From Heterodera schachtii (lineage: Eukaryota; Nematoda; Chromadorea; Rhabditida; Heteroderidae), in NCBI GenBank assembly GCA_023374025.1, contig SIJG01000142.1:216238-280237 (forward strand): a stretch of DNA of 64,000 nucleotides, given 5' to 3'. Every line of letters begins with the position of its first letter. Positions within the stretch are counted from its first letter, which is position 1. Shown one piece after another: positions 31,700 through 44,900 of this stretch. The notes beneath the pieces were generated by a model, which searched no databases, was not told the DNA's origin, and was given only the letters and a program-made list of their open reading frames with translations. Position numbers and translations under genes: made by a program.

Positions 31700-34600
31700 A
31701 TTAACAAAAAGGGACCCAATTTGATTTTTTTACGTTTGGCTGTCTAATTAGCGCTGAAATGGCATCGCTCTAAAACCTCCCATAGTCCCCACGTGTACAC
31801 AAAAATATGTACATACAAAATCTAACAATCCAACAACAAACCAAAGTTGTCATCATCAGTTTTCTTCCTCTTCCTTCCTTTTCTCTCTCCGCGCCACCAT
31901 CGCCGCCGCTGCCGACAACAAATGAATGATTTTTTGGACCCCTCGGGGGGAAACTGCGGTCGGTCGGTGGTGGTGGTGGTGGTTTTGGGGTGACGACGAC
32001 TGCTGAACTGACGACGGACGGACGGACATTCATTCATCCCATTCTTCCCCCCCCCCCTCCCCCCATTTTTATGTGTTCTTCCCCCCCCCAATCCTTCCCA
32101 CTCTCCGGCGCGACAGAAAACAACAAAATATGTATGTATGTATGTGTTGAAAATCTATTGATTTTCAAAAAAAATTTGTGTTCCATCGGAGGATGGGATT
32201 GACCAAAAAATATGTGTGTCGGCCGGACGGCAAAACTGTCATTAGTCATCATTAGGGTTCCATAATTTATTTTTGCTGGACTGTGGGAGGACTGCTGAAA
32301 TGCACGAAAAACATATTTTTAATCCTGGGATATTTTTCAATATTCATATTTGCGCGATTTATTTCCGTATTTTGAGTCAATATTTTGACATTTTTCTAAA
32401 AAAAAACCTTCTATTAGGAAAGCGCCCATCAGCTACATATAATTAGCCTTTTTGACCACTAAGGATTGGAAGTTCGTATCCAAAACTAATCTGTTCCAAA
32501 TCTGTGTTTTTTTTTCCTTTAATTTTAAATATCTTAACGGCATAAATGAAATTAACGCTATTTATATTTTTTTTAATTAAGAAAAAACTTATTTTTGAAT
32601 CGCAAATGCCTGGGGCGCAAAACTCACATCCCATTAAAATTGCTTGATTAACTTGAACCGTTTTACATACATATGTATACATATAAAGAAAATTTGGGAC
32701 ATTTTAATTAATTTTGTAATTTTGGAACTTAATTCCAATTTTTTTTATAAATGCCGCTAATTTTATGAATAATTTTGGAACCATTTTTAATTTTTGTTCC
32801 TATTTTCTTAACCAAGTTTTTAATGGATTCATTTTGTTAACCATTTCAAACATTTTAGTTCCTATTATTTACCCTTACAAAAAAACATGGCCATTTTTTG
32901 CCAATTAAAAAATAATAACAATTAGGTATGTATGCCCAGAGGGGCCAAAAATCTATTTTTTTCCATGGCATCCCGTTGATAACGGCAACGATTAACGGCA
33001 CTCCCTGTGACCGTTTTTTGGGCAGAAAATCGAAATTTTTTCACATTATTCCCACCATAAACCCCAACGGAGCTCTTTTTGCCCCATTTACTGATAAAAA
33101 AATTGTCAAATTCAGCTGCTCTGCTGTTGCTGTTGGCTGCCCAACTCGCGGAGTTTTCCTCCGCCATTTTATTTTATTTATTTATGTTTTCTCCCGTCAT
33201 TCCATTCATTTTTGCCTTTTTGTGTTGCCGCCGCTCAATTTGTCCAAATATTATTTATAAAAATTTTGAAACAAATTTTTGTGGGGTTTTTAATTAAAAA
33301 ATTTGATTTTTCATCAAAATGAAAGATGCCCTTAATTTGTTGAGCCAAATCGCAAAAAATTAACTAATGAAAGACTGACCATTTGACATATACATAATTT
33401 AATTAAATTCACAAAACTTTTTTTTTTTTTTTTTGCAAACCCCAAGATTAATGCCCAGCTTAGAAATTTTTTGGCTAAAAAATTTTGGGTGCACTAAACG
33501 CCCCCCACCCCCCGCTCCTCCGAAAATTAATTTTCTTCTAAGAAAATAACATGAAAAAAATTTAAAAAATTTTACTCGATTTTTAAAAAATATATATATA
33601 TGAAGAATGATCAATTTTTTCATTAATTTTCCCGAAAAATCACTGTAAATTTTTTTGTTTTTCCTGAATTCTCTCCACCACCCCCACCAGCTTCTTCCCA
33701 ATTGAATTTTCATCCAATTAAAAAAATTGTTTTGTACCATTTACGACCATTTTTTAATTCCAAAGTTTTTTTCTAGTCAAGCAACTTAAAATTTGCGAAA
33801 AAACTACCCACATTTCTTGAAGTTTCAACTTTCTAAATTCCTCTCTTTCTCTCTCTTCTCTAAATCATTTTCCTTTCCACCAAATTACGCTCATCGCCAA
33901 ACACAAATCCCCAAATCCATTTTTTTGCTTTATCCATCCATCCATGCATTTCGCCACTAATTGGCTAATTCTAATTGCTCTCTTCATTTTGTGATTTGCT
34001 TTTCGTGTCCACCACCCATCATCCACCCACTTTTTGTTTATATATTTGCACATGCTTTGGCGTAAAGTGAAGGCACACACACCCACACACATACATAAAG
34101 CTAACTATTTGGGGCCTCTGCTGGGAATGGTTGCGCATCAGTGGGGACGGAAAAAACCCGGTTTTGTGTTGTACCGTTTTTTCGAAACATAAATCGCCAT
34201 AAAAAAAATTTTTGGTTTGAAAAGAAAACAAGGTCCTTAAAATGTGGAAAACATTTTTGGTTACCTCCTATGTGACCAACCAATTTGATTCTGGTTTTCT
34301 ATGTACTTTCATATATGTATGGCCATAAAATTTTTGTCAGGCTCCTAAGACCCATCATAAACTCTCAGAGGATGTAGGGGGGGGGGGGGGAGGGAGAAGA
34401 AGCCTCCGTTAAGGCTGTACATTTTTTTTACAATCAGTCCTGAAAAATTTGGGAAAATTATTGTAATTTTTGCCTATTTTTTCCTTTAAAATTTTTAATT
34501 TTCGTGGCTTAAATGCACTCGGTGCCCTCAAAATTTCTTCCACACTTTTCAGTTAGCATAAAGAACAGAAATATTCGGCGTGAATTTAATTTTGAGTACG
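31700..34600. other. spacer without a recognised gene
   Basis: AT-rich, with scattered GC-rich spots at 31890-32110 and a (TATG)n microsatellite at 32130-32147. Short frames on both strands are simple-sequence or lack gene features. T-runs, A-runs and a G-run (34378) are common. Confidence 0.35.
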
Positions 34601-34614
34601 CGAAGCCACACCTG

Positions 34615-35575
34615 TTTGGATCAGGGGTGGGCGAAGCTCGGCTTAGTACTCGAAGCCGAAGCTCGAATCGAAGCCCAACTTTTTTCGAAGCACGAAGCTC
34701 GAAGTTCGAAGCCTAAAAAACGCGAAGTTTTCGAAGCTCGAAGCTCGAAGCACGAAGTTTTTGAAAAATTGATTTTACCCTAACAAAACTTTTTTTTCAA
34801 AAAATTTTCGTATTCACTAAAAATTAATTAAACTATAATTTAAAAAAATAAATAATTTATGCCTCCTAATAAATTTTTCATTTTTTGATTTTGATTAAGG
34901 CTACCAACTTAAAATTTTCAAAATCAGCATTTGGCCGGTAAAAAATCAGCATTTTGGTAAATTTTATCCCATGTTTAAAAAACTTAATAAAACGTTTTTT
35001 GCGGCGCGCTTTTTCCAAAAAAACTTTTTGTGAACGGTGGGCCGTCGGCGCCGGTAGGCGCCGTCGGGAAAAATTTTGAAATTTGAACATATCTAGTTAA
35101 CAAATTTAAGCAAAAAATGTAAAAATTTTGCGATTTTGAGTCGATTTTTTAATAAAAATTGGGAGTGGGGTAGGCGTCGCCGGGCGGGTGAAAAGGTGCG
35201 AATTTTCAACATATATTAAAAATCTATACTTACATTTTATTTTTAAAATGTTAATTTTTGAAAAATTAAAACAAAAAATACTTGGAGAGGAACTGATCTA
35301 ACGAAAAATCAAGAACGGATCCAAGAGCATAACCCACTGGACCACCAATGTAATGACGATTTCAAGCAAAAAGTTATAATGAGATTTAAATTTAAATTTA
35401 CCATAAGCCAATCATTAAGGGTGTATTTTTCACTTTGAAAACTCAATCTTTAGGGGTGTATTTTTCTCGAAGTTTCGAGCATTTTCACGAAGCTCGAAGC
35501 ACGAAGTTCGAAGCCCAAAAAACGCGAAGTTTTCGAAGCTCGAAGCACGAAGCTCGAAGTTTCGCCCACCCCTGG
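34615..35575. mobile_element. composite element: GAAGCTCG stutter, GC hairpin, GAAGCTCG stutter
   Basis: Left block 34625-34765 and right block 35465-35575 both consist of CGAAGCTCGAAGCACGAAG words and share AAAAAACGCGAAGTTTTCG. The outer flanks are CAGGGGTGGGCGAAG and CTTCG/GCCCACCCCTGG-type inverses. Between them the GC hairpin (35042-35067) sits in reverse orientation with GCGGCGCGCTTTTTCC on its left. Confidence 0.6.
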
Positions 35576-35699
35576 TTTGGATCCGCGACCGTGTGATTCT
35601 TTTGGCACAACCCAGGACCGCGGCAATTTGAATCCGCGAAGCGCGATCCCCTGGATTAGTCTCCACCCCTGGTCCATGTACCAATGCCCGCCCCTGATT

Positions 35700-36180
35700 T
35701 GTTCACCAATACTTTTAATTTCGCCACTTTTCTCGAGACCAACCCAGGACCACATTTTCATTTCCCCTCTCACATTCATTCATTACCAAATTCTAATTCC
35801 CTTTTTTTCCGATATAAAAAAACGGAAAAAATGATTTTTGCACATTCATTCGATTTGTGTGCTGCCGTCGTCGTCGTCGTCGTCGCCGCGTCCATCGTTG
35901 GCGTTGATGAGACGGAAAGATAAGCGGCCCACCAAAAAAGACCTTCAATTAATTGCACACAACACACACAAATTCTTTTCTCGTCGCTTTCCCCCCAAAC
36001 ATTTGGCGGCCTCTGAATGAATGAATTTGGTTGGATTCATAGGAATTATTATTATTTACCTATTTTAGTTTTGGGTATTTATTATATTTGTACAAAATAT
36101 TAGCCATTTATTAGCCCCAGCAATTTTAAATATGATTATGACCTACATACATTATTGTATACGTTTGCCTGTACTTTAAC
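35700..36180. other. spacer with (CGT)n microsatellite
   Basis: GCCGTCGTCGTCGTCGTCGT lies at about 35864-35884. There is a coding-like frame around it but no splice partner. The rest is AT-rich. Confidence 0.35.
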
Positions 36181-36184
36181 TAGA

Positions 36185-36770
36185 GCTGCTGAGCGGGACC
36201 GGCAATTTTGACTAAAAAACCGGGACCGGGACACTTTCGGATTATAAAATCGGGACTTTTTGGCTGGGAAAACTGAGAAAAAACCGGCACTAGTCCCGGT
36301 CCCGGTCAAAACCGGCACTTGGCACGCATTTGTACGTTTTTTCGGCGCTAGTTACAAGAAGGACCTTTTTGAAAATTTTTTTCACTTTTTTTTGGTCAAA
36401 ATTTTTTTTTGTTTTTTTACACATAAAGATGAATATTAAGTATTAATAACACAATTATGGTGAATAAAAAGTATATTCACGATTTTTAACCAAAAAAATT
36501 TTTACAAAACAAAAGGGTCCCCCCTATGGTTTTTGATAAAATTCAAAATCTATCACTTTATAACTAGCGCCAAATTTGCTTAACAGGTCCAAATAATTGT
36601 CATATTCATGATCAGCGACCTCTAAAACCCCCGGGTACTTGGTTTCAGGACTTTTTGAACAAAAAAAAATTTTGACCAAAAAAAAGTGCAAAAAATTTTC
36701 AAAAAGGTCCTTCTTGTAACTAGCGCCGTTTTTTCAGTACCAGTCCCGGTCCCGCTCAGTTCTGACTTTA
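36185..36770. repeat. stutter repeat, word CCGGGACCGG, split by a foldback insertion
   Basis: Left part 36190-36335 (GAGCGGGACCGG, GTCCCGGTCCCGGTC) and right part 36736-36765 (CCAGTCCCGGTCCCGCTCAG) are one element interrupted by the 384-bp foldback. The flanks AGAGCTGCTGAGC and GCTCAGTTCTGA are inverse. Confidence 0.65.
36344..36727. mobile_element. foldback element, 384 bp, 8-bp target duplication
   Basis: Inverted ends GGCGCTAGTTACAAGAAGG and CCTTCTTGTAACTAGCGCC extend for about 70 bases. GTTTTTTC is present directly on both sides (36336-36343 and 36728-36735). An 8-base duplication fits hAT-type transposition (established for that superfamily; assignment here is inference). It carries the ATGATCAGCGACC motif internally and no gene. 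Confidence 0.75.
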
Positions 36771-36779
36771 ACCTTTACT

Positions 36780-37980
36780 TTTTACACCTCAGTAATCGGT
36801 AGAGATGCCATAAACTAAATTTGCTGAAATCCGAGATCCCGGTTTTCAAAAACCCAAGTTTGGCATATTGGCTGTGTATTATATCGATGGGCGGGGGGCA
36901 ACTGTGCCACTGGGCGCCGATATTCGGTTTTTATCGGGTATAACTTCCTGTCCGAATTAAATGGGTTTGATCACATTCGATAGTCCTAAAAGTTCTCTAT
37001 TTCCAAGCATTCATTTATAAACAATCAATTTTATGATTGGCACCGTCGCTTAAATCGGTCATTTCGAAATTTCAACAAAAATATTTTTATTTTTCCCCCA
37101 TTTAATCAGTGTAAAATTAAATCAACCAAACCAAACTTTACTCATTTTTGCTTCAAGATTAATTCATTAATTTCACCCTTAATTCCCTCCCCTCCCACCG
37201 TTCCCTTTTTTTGTGGATGGACGAACATTGTAATTTTCATTTTCCATCAAATTATTTTATATAATTTTTTTTTAATGTTTTTTTTTTTAGTCATTTTCTT
37301 CTTAAACCATTACTTAACATTTTTAGTGTTAATTTTTTAAATTCTGAGAAAGTGGGTGGGGGGAATGACGGGGGGCTGGCACTGCTAGAAAATTTTGTAA
37401 TTTTAACGAATTTTTTAAAAATAATAATGCAAATTTATTTATAAAAATGGGAAAATTAATTTCCATATTTATTTATAAAAAGGCAATCTTTGCTGATCGG
37501 CATATCTAATCGATTAAATTAAATCGGTCATTTTCCGAAATTTTGACAAAAATAAATTTTATTACTTTTCCCCCGTTTAATTGGACGGATAGTAAAAAGT
37601 CAATTAACACTGAGTAAAAGTCAATTAACCAATTTTTCCATGCTGCTGTTCCGTTAAATTCAGCAGCAGAAATGCACCTCCCCCCCCATGGTTCCGTTTT
37701 CTAATTTTCTTCCATCAAATTAATTATATAAATTTTATGTTCGTTTTTTTTTGCCCCCGCCCCATTAATTTCAGCGTCGCATTTGTTCTTTTCCCTAATT
37801 ACCCGTGTCATTTTGGTAAATGAATGATTGTGAAGCGCACAAATTTATATATAAATGTGTGTTTACTCGCTCGCTCCTTGTCACTCTCACATCAGTCACA
37901 CAATCGCAACAAATTTATTTTTGTTGGGGAGAGAAGCGCGCTTTTTGTAGTAAAGCGCGCCCGGGGGGACTCCCCCGTTT
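36780..37980. other. AT-rich spacer
   Basis: Two similar passages (about 37040-37280 and 37510-37740) share AAATCGGTCATTTCGAAATT-like and CCATCAAATTATT text, suggesting an old duplication. No gene recognised. Confidence 0.35.
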
Positions 37981-37986
37981 TTCTCC

Positions 37987-38350
37987 TCAGCTGATCACTG
38001 CTGATCGGACTTTCTTTCTCGGCTGATCACTGCTGATCGGACTTCCTTTCTCCTCCGCTGATCACTGCTGATCGGACTTACTATTTCGTCGGACTTTCTA
38101 TTTCGTTGATCACTGCTGATCGGACTTTCTTTCTCAGCTGATCACTGCTGATCGGACTTTCTTTCTCCTCCTCTGATCACTGCTGATCGGACTTTCTCCT
38201 CCGCTGATCACTGCTGGTCGGACTTTCTCTTCAGCTGATCACTGTTGATCGAACTTTCTCCCCCACAGATCACTGCTGATCGGACTTTCTTTCTCCTCCT
38301 CTGATCACTGCTGATCGGACTTTCCCTCCTCTGATCACTGCTGATCGGAG
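37987..38350. repeat. minisatellite, 11 copies of CTGATCACTGCTGATCGG units
   Basis: Units of about 28-40 bases consist of TGATCACTGCTGATCGGACT plus a variable TTTCTTTCTCCTCC spacer. The conserved part holds the palindrome TGATCA and a partial repeat TGATC. Copy 8 has changed to CTGTTGATCGAACT. Confidence 0.9.
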
Positions 38351-38464
38351 ACGTTGTTTGATCACGAAAATCACAGGACAAATTGATTTACTTACTCTGC
38401 TGGTGTTCGTCGTCCCCGTGTAATTAATCCTTTCTCTGCCAAGAGCAACCGAAGGGCCTGGAAA

Positions 38465-38600
38465 TTTGCGTTAATTCGAGACCGAAAAAAACTTCCCCCG
38501 AAACTCGAGACCGAGTGTATTTGGTGGCCTAAGACTCACATCAGTACTAGATCACGAAAGCCCGAGAATTTTCTGCTCAAGATTTGATACCGAGTTTTTT
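38465..38600. repeat. stutter repeat, word CTCGAGACCGA
   Basis: AATTCGAGACCGAAAAAAAC, ACTCGAGACCGAG and CTAAGACTC words, a short member of the family seen at 30.4 and 31.5 kb, 0.4 kb upstream of the let-413 start. Confidence 0.45.
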
Positions 38601-38995
38601 TGAACACACCCCTACTAGTCTATGCTCGAAGCCCTCCCTCCCCCAGCCCCCGTCGTGCCGAAACGAACTGGTTTTTTACAAAGCGCGCAGCGCCTCCTCT
38701 CCCCTTCCCTAATCTGATTTGTATTTATTGTTTTTTTAAATCCGGATTTCAAATCCAGCGAAAAACATATTCATTTTTTTAATTTCATTTTTAAATTAAA
38801 TTTCACTTTTCAAAATTTCTCCTTCATTTCTTTTTCTAATATATGAATATATTTCCATTAACCCTCCATTTAATTGTTGCATTTCTCTCTGCTGTTGACA
38901 AATTTCACACATTACCATCATCCCCCAGTTAATTAATTACTTAATTACCCTTTCATTTTTAATTTTGCGGTTTGTTTATTTGAAGGGCACACACA

Positions 38996-41900
38996 ATGAA
39001 ATTCTTTTGTATTCCCGCCTCTCTGTTCTGTCGCGCGGGGCCCATTGAGCAGTTGGACTTCAGCCAACTCCGTCTTGAGCAGGTGCCCAAAGAGATTTTC
39101 AAGGCGCGCAAGCACATCGAGGAGTTGTTGCTCAACGTCAACTCCATCGAGGAATTGCCGGCCGTACGTTTTTTGCTGTCATTTTGGTGCCAAAAGGTGG
39201 CAAATTTATTATAGAGCCCCCGGGGGTTCTATTTTTCAACCCCCCCCCCCCCAAATGGGCGGCTTTATTTCAGAGGGGGGCTCTAATTCAGTGGGTGCTA
39301 TAATTCAATAACTACGGTATACCGGTGGAAATGCCACGGTATTCCGAGTGTCCCAAACAAAAAAAAAACATTTTTTGGATGCCTCGAAAATCCGTTTCCC
39401 TATAATTTAAATGTTTCAAAAATTCGGTTTCAAAAAATTTTTGTGGCACGGAAAATCAATTATAATTTAATATTTGGGGCCTCGGAAATACGTTTTCATG
39501 AAATTTGGCCGTTGAAAACCCGGTCCTGAAATCTTTTTTAATGCCTCCGAAACCGATTCCTCAAATGTTAAGATTTCCTGAATTTTGAGGCCCTGGAATT
39601 TAGATTTTTTCATGCCTCGGAAATTCCTTTTTTTTTTTTTTTTAATTTTCTGCGGAATTTTTGCGGCTTCGATAACGCCGAAAATTTTAGAAAATTTTTC
39701 CAAATTTTCCCTCATTTAATTTCCTTATTTTTTCGTTTCCACAGGATTTGTTCCGTTGCACAAAAATTCGTCGTCTCGACGTCAGCGAGAACAAAATCAA
39801 AGTGGTGCCCGTGGACATTGGCGCATTGCCCTCCCTCGTTGAGCTGAACCTCAGCAAAAATGGTGGGAAAATGCGGAAATAATATTTCATTTTTTAGCAT
39901 TTTTCATTTTTTTAAATATTTAAAATGGTGAAAAATGCGGAAATAATTAGGGATGTCAATTTAATGTAAATACTTCTCCATGTTCTAAATAGTATAAATT
40001 TTGAGGTTTTTTTACAGAAATTTTTGGAAATCCCTAAAATAATCTAATTTCGGCAAATTTCTCGTACATATTTTCATATTTTTTTTAAACATAATTTTAA
40101 TTTTTGAAAATTTATAAAATTTCCTGTGAGAAAATAAAAATTAATTAAAAATGAATTTTTAAAATATAATCTTTTTTCAAATCGTCCAAGTTTTACGAAC
40201 TTGGCATTATTCCAGTTTACCCAAAATGTGAACACTTATTTCTAAGTTTGTGGTTGTTTTCCCCAAAAATGTAACATTTGTCAGACGAAAAACTCTGACC
40301 CTCCTCTAGGAGGCTTTTATTTTCCTAAAAATTCCAATTTTTTTTTAAAATTCACCCACTAATTTATCCCAATTGGAAAATATCCATCATAGGTCCCAGA
40401 TTCAAAATTGCATAAAAACACTTTTATAGGTTTTCTTAGGTGCTGAAAACGCCTAAACCGTCAAAAAAACTGCGCGGCAAAGCGTTTAAACCGGTTTTTG
40501 AACCGGTTTAAAACTCGAAAATTTGAGTGAAAAATCAGCCAAAAATCAATTTTAAATAAAAATTTTTGAATATTTAGTATCATTCGAAAGCTCTTAACGA
40601 GCTAAGTCTATAAATCAGGGAATTAAGTCGAACCGACGCATGTTATAAGTCCTCAAAATCGTTAAAACTATTTTTGAACCAGTAGTCAGAAAATGGTAAA
40701 AGAACGTCAAATATAAAAGATCGAATTTAGCTTATTGCGCTAAAAAACCGCCGCACACTCGACTACGGCGGCCAGTAGGTGGGGCGAGACTACGGGCTAC
40801 GGAAGAAGTCCGCGCGTGATCCGCAGGCGGTTGACTGATTGGCGGGGGCCCTTCGGGCCCCCGCAGTCAACCGCCTGTGGCGCTCGTCAGACTTTTTCCT
40901 CCGCCCTCCGTCTCGCCCCACTACTTGCTCCGTCTTCGCATGCTCCCTTTTGCGAAATTTTGCTTTTAAATTGTTATTTCCCGTTTATTATTTTTCGGTA
41001 CTGAAATGTCCATTTTCACTGGGACTCAGTTGTCCCAGTGTTCAGATGGCGTCGGTTCGAATTTATACATTGTTTTTTAGACTTAGCTCGTTAAGAGCTT
41101 TCGAATGATACCAAATTTGTGTGATTTTGACCGTTTTAAAAGGTCAGGTGCCTCCTTTTTCACTCAAATTTTCGTGATTTAAACCGGTTCAAAAACCGGT
41201 TTAAACGCTTTGCCGCGCAATTTTTTTGACGGTTTAGGCGTTTTCAGCACCTAAGAAAACCTATAAAAGCGTTTTTATCCAATTTTGAGTCTGGGACCTA
41301 TGATGGATATTTACCTCCCAATTTTCTCCCTAATTTATCCCAATTTTTCTCTCTAATTTATCCCAATTCTTTTTTTTCCAGAAATTGTCGAAGTGCCTGA
41401 AGAAATCGGTCTCTGCCACAATTTGGCCTATTTGGACATCAGCACAAACATTGTCACCGGGTAGGCCTCCGTTTTTTCCAAAATTTTCGCCATTTTTTAC
41501 AGTAAATTTCCATTTTTTCAGTTTTCCCAAATCATTTGTCAACTTGACTCAGCTGTCCAGTCTGAACTTGTCCAACAATTCCATCACCCATCTGCCCCCG
41601 GACATTGACGGGCTCGTCAATTTGCAGGCACAGTTTAAAAAAAGAAGATATTCAATTAATCACTCACTAATTAATTAAGATTCCATTAATCCACTAATTA
41701 ATTAAATATCAACGCCCTTGAAACCCGAAAAATGTGCAAATTTTTGAATTTCAAATAATTCTTTTAACGGTTAAAATCTAAAAATTTCTCTAAAAAACAT
41801 TTTCCACCATTAAAAAAATTGCTCAAATTTTTTGGCATTTTGGCACAAAATAGTTGGGCTTAGGCAATACCCCGAATTTGAGGCAATATTCCCTCGGGCG

Positions 41901-44900
41901 TGGCACATTTTGGCACTGATTAACTCTCTATTTTTTTTTATCAAAAAATTCTTGTCGAAGGTCTCTCAACCTTTACTCTCTCCTCCCTCTTAAAAGGGGA
42001 AAATTCTCAATTTTGCAACAAATTTTTCAAAAAAATTTCCACGGAATTCCAATCTTTTTTTTTCAGTTTCTCGATGTTGCCCAATGTGAGCTCCGTCTGC
42101 TGCCCCCCTCAATTGTCCGCTTGGAACGGCTTCGTGTGCTCGATTTGTGCGACAATTATCTGACCGAATTGGTCGGATATTATTATTTTTTTACTTTTTT
42201 ATTCACTTTTAAAAAAACCTGGCCCTGGATTCTGTGTTGGACCTGAAAATCAGGAAAAATCCAGGCTCCTCGAGGCCTGGACGTGGATTTTTTTTTGAAA
42301 TTGCTGAAGCAAATTATGGCTCTAATGCACTTTATGAGTCCAATCAATTGAAAACACCTGCTTTTTGTACAATAACTTTGTTCATGTTCGAACAATCCTA
42401 TCTTTTTGGTATCATTCGAAAGTACAAAGTCTAACGAAGCTAAAATATCTAAAATCGCAGCGTTTAGGCATTAACAAAAAAGATTTGATTAATTAAGTAA
42501 TTACTTATTATTTTCGTTTGTAACTTTCTTGAAATGTTAGAATTCCTTGTTTTCTCGTATTATTACATTATTTAGACATTGTACTTTACTAAGATTTTTC
42601 AAAAAATTTTCCAAAAAATCGCTGAAAATTTCTCGAAAATTTTTATGGATTCATTAAAAAGGGAACGATTAAGTCATTTTTAGTACCAAAATTGACCATT
42701 CATTACCTAAATTAATTTCCATTATTTTAGTCCCTCAAAAAATGGACTATTTCCATTTTTCATTTCCCTAAAATTATCAATTTTTAAAATCATTTTTGTA
42801 CTAAAAAATTATTTATTTTCCCTAAATTTATTTCCATTTTTTTGGGTTTTCAGTCCCTCAAATTTGTTCCACTGCCGGAATTTATTTTTTTAATTATTGT
42901 TGCCAAACTTTCAATTAAAATAATTTTTAACCCCAAAAAGGACCATTGCCTATATTTATTTCCATTTTTTTAGTCCCTCAAATTATCCAGCTTTATCCCC
43001 AAACATTATGGCCGGGGGAGAGGGGCTCAAATTGTTGCATTGTGTCCAAATTTCTGAATTTTTCTATTGAAATTCGTTTATTTTTTACAGCCCCCCAAAA
43101 TGGACCGTCTCATCAGCCTGGAGCTGCTCGACTTGCACTGCAACATGGTCGCCCGGTTGCCGGACGAACTGTTGCGGTGCCGCGCGCTGCGCACGTTGGA
43201 CATCAGCGGAAACCAATTGACGGAACTGCCGCTGAACATTGGCGACCTGCAAAACCTGGCCGAGCTGGTGCTGTGCGAGAACCAAATCCGGCACTTGCCC
43301 AGCTCAGTCGGTCGGTGATTGATGCCTTATTAATAATTATATTATATTACCGTATTTCCTAAAAAATACAGTACATTACCCCCCCCCCCCCCCTCCCCCG
43401 AAAATAGAACCCACCCTTTGAAGATGGTTGAAAAACAAAGCCCCCGGGAGCTCTATTTAGGAAATACGGTATTTTTGTTTTATTAGAGAGGGAATTTTGC
43501 AAAAACCCGGACCCGGATTGCCGAGTCGGACCCGGACAATATTTGTTTCCTTTTAATAAAATTGATTTTCTAATTAATTTTGTTTGTCTTTTTGGGATTT
43601 GCGAGTTTTTTTTTCCTAAAAAATATTAAAATTTTTTCCTTTAAAAGATCGGAAAAAGCAGTGCACCTTTTTTGAATTGTCTTCATCATTTGGAATTTTA
43701 AATAATAAAATTATCCATTGAAAATTAATTCAAAAAAATCCAAATTTTTAAACCTAATTTTAAAAAAGTCCAAAATTCATGGCCCCATTTTTGCAGGTCC
43801 AATTGAAGCGCTTGGAAGTGCTGAAGGCGTCCAAAAACAATTTGACGGTGCTGACCCCGTCAATTTGTTCATGTGCGCTGCTCACCGATTTGATTCTGTG
43901 CGAGAATCAACTCCAGGTAAAGCACATTTTTTAAATATTTAAAATATATATATTTTCTACTTTTATGATTTGAGACAGTCTCAATTTTTTTCTCCAAAAT
44001 TTTAGGCAAAAAAAAAAAAATTTAAAAATGATGAGGGCTCAAATGGGGTGGCTGGCATAAACTAATCATCAAATTCACGTGTTGAATTTTCGTTGCTTCT
44101 CTACTCTTTTTTTACTAAACGATTGATCAATTAACCCTACCCTCTATGTGCTAACAAACAATAATAATAAACTGTTACATATCGTCGTGCATATAGCTCA
44201 GTCGTTCACGCTGATCCGCTTAATTAAACACATCAAAGTTCGAGTCCGCTCGAACGCACGGCATTTTTTGTTCTTTTATTCCATATGCTTTATCATTTTT
44301 AAAATTATAATTTCTTAATTAAATTGTATTTGTAGAAGGATGACACTCTAAAATAATTATAGTTAATTCTAACACTAGAAAATTAATGATAAAATGTCCC
44401 GTAAATAGCGTCGTGCATATAGCGCAGTCGGTAGCGCCGACCCACCCGATTAAATAAATGAAAGTTCGAGTCCGCTCGAACGCACGGCACTTTTTTATTT
44501 CATTTTTTCCAAATATTTTCCTAAAAATTTTTGTTTTAAATTTATATATAATTTTTTTCCATGAGATTCCTTCCAGCAAAAAAAAAAAAGTTTTTCCCAT
44601 CATAATTAATTAATGACCATCAAATTCAATGCTTATTTTGAAGTGCAGAGTTTACAATTATATTTTGTTTTCAAATTTGTTAACTGTTTAGAATTTTAAA
44701 TTTCGTATTTAAAAATAATTTTTTATTAAAAAACATAATAATGTTTATTATTATTATTTTTTTTCTTGTCGTCGTGCATATGGCGCAGTCGGTAGCTCTA
44801 TGACTCAAAAATTAATACATGAAAGTTCGAGTCCGCTCGAACGCACGGCTAATCTTTTATTTATTTATTTTATTAACAATTAAATTAATCTATTTCACTA

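Noticed and set aside
37987..38350. CRISPR-like array of palindromic repeats
   Set aside because: The DNA is eukaryotic, the spacers are near-identical pyrimidine tracts of variable length, and no cas gene is present. It is a minisatellite.
40816..41004. Open frame starting MIRRRLTDWRGPFG, repeated at 58380-58586 on the other strand
   Set aside because: It lies at the centre of the foldback elements and is shared because the elements are copies. The palindromic DNA gives similar frames on both strands.
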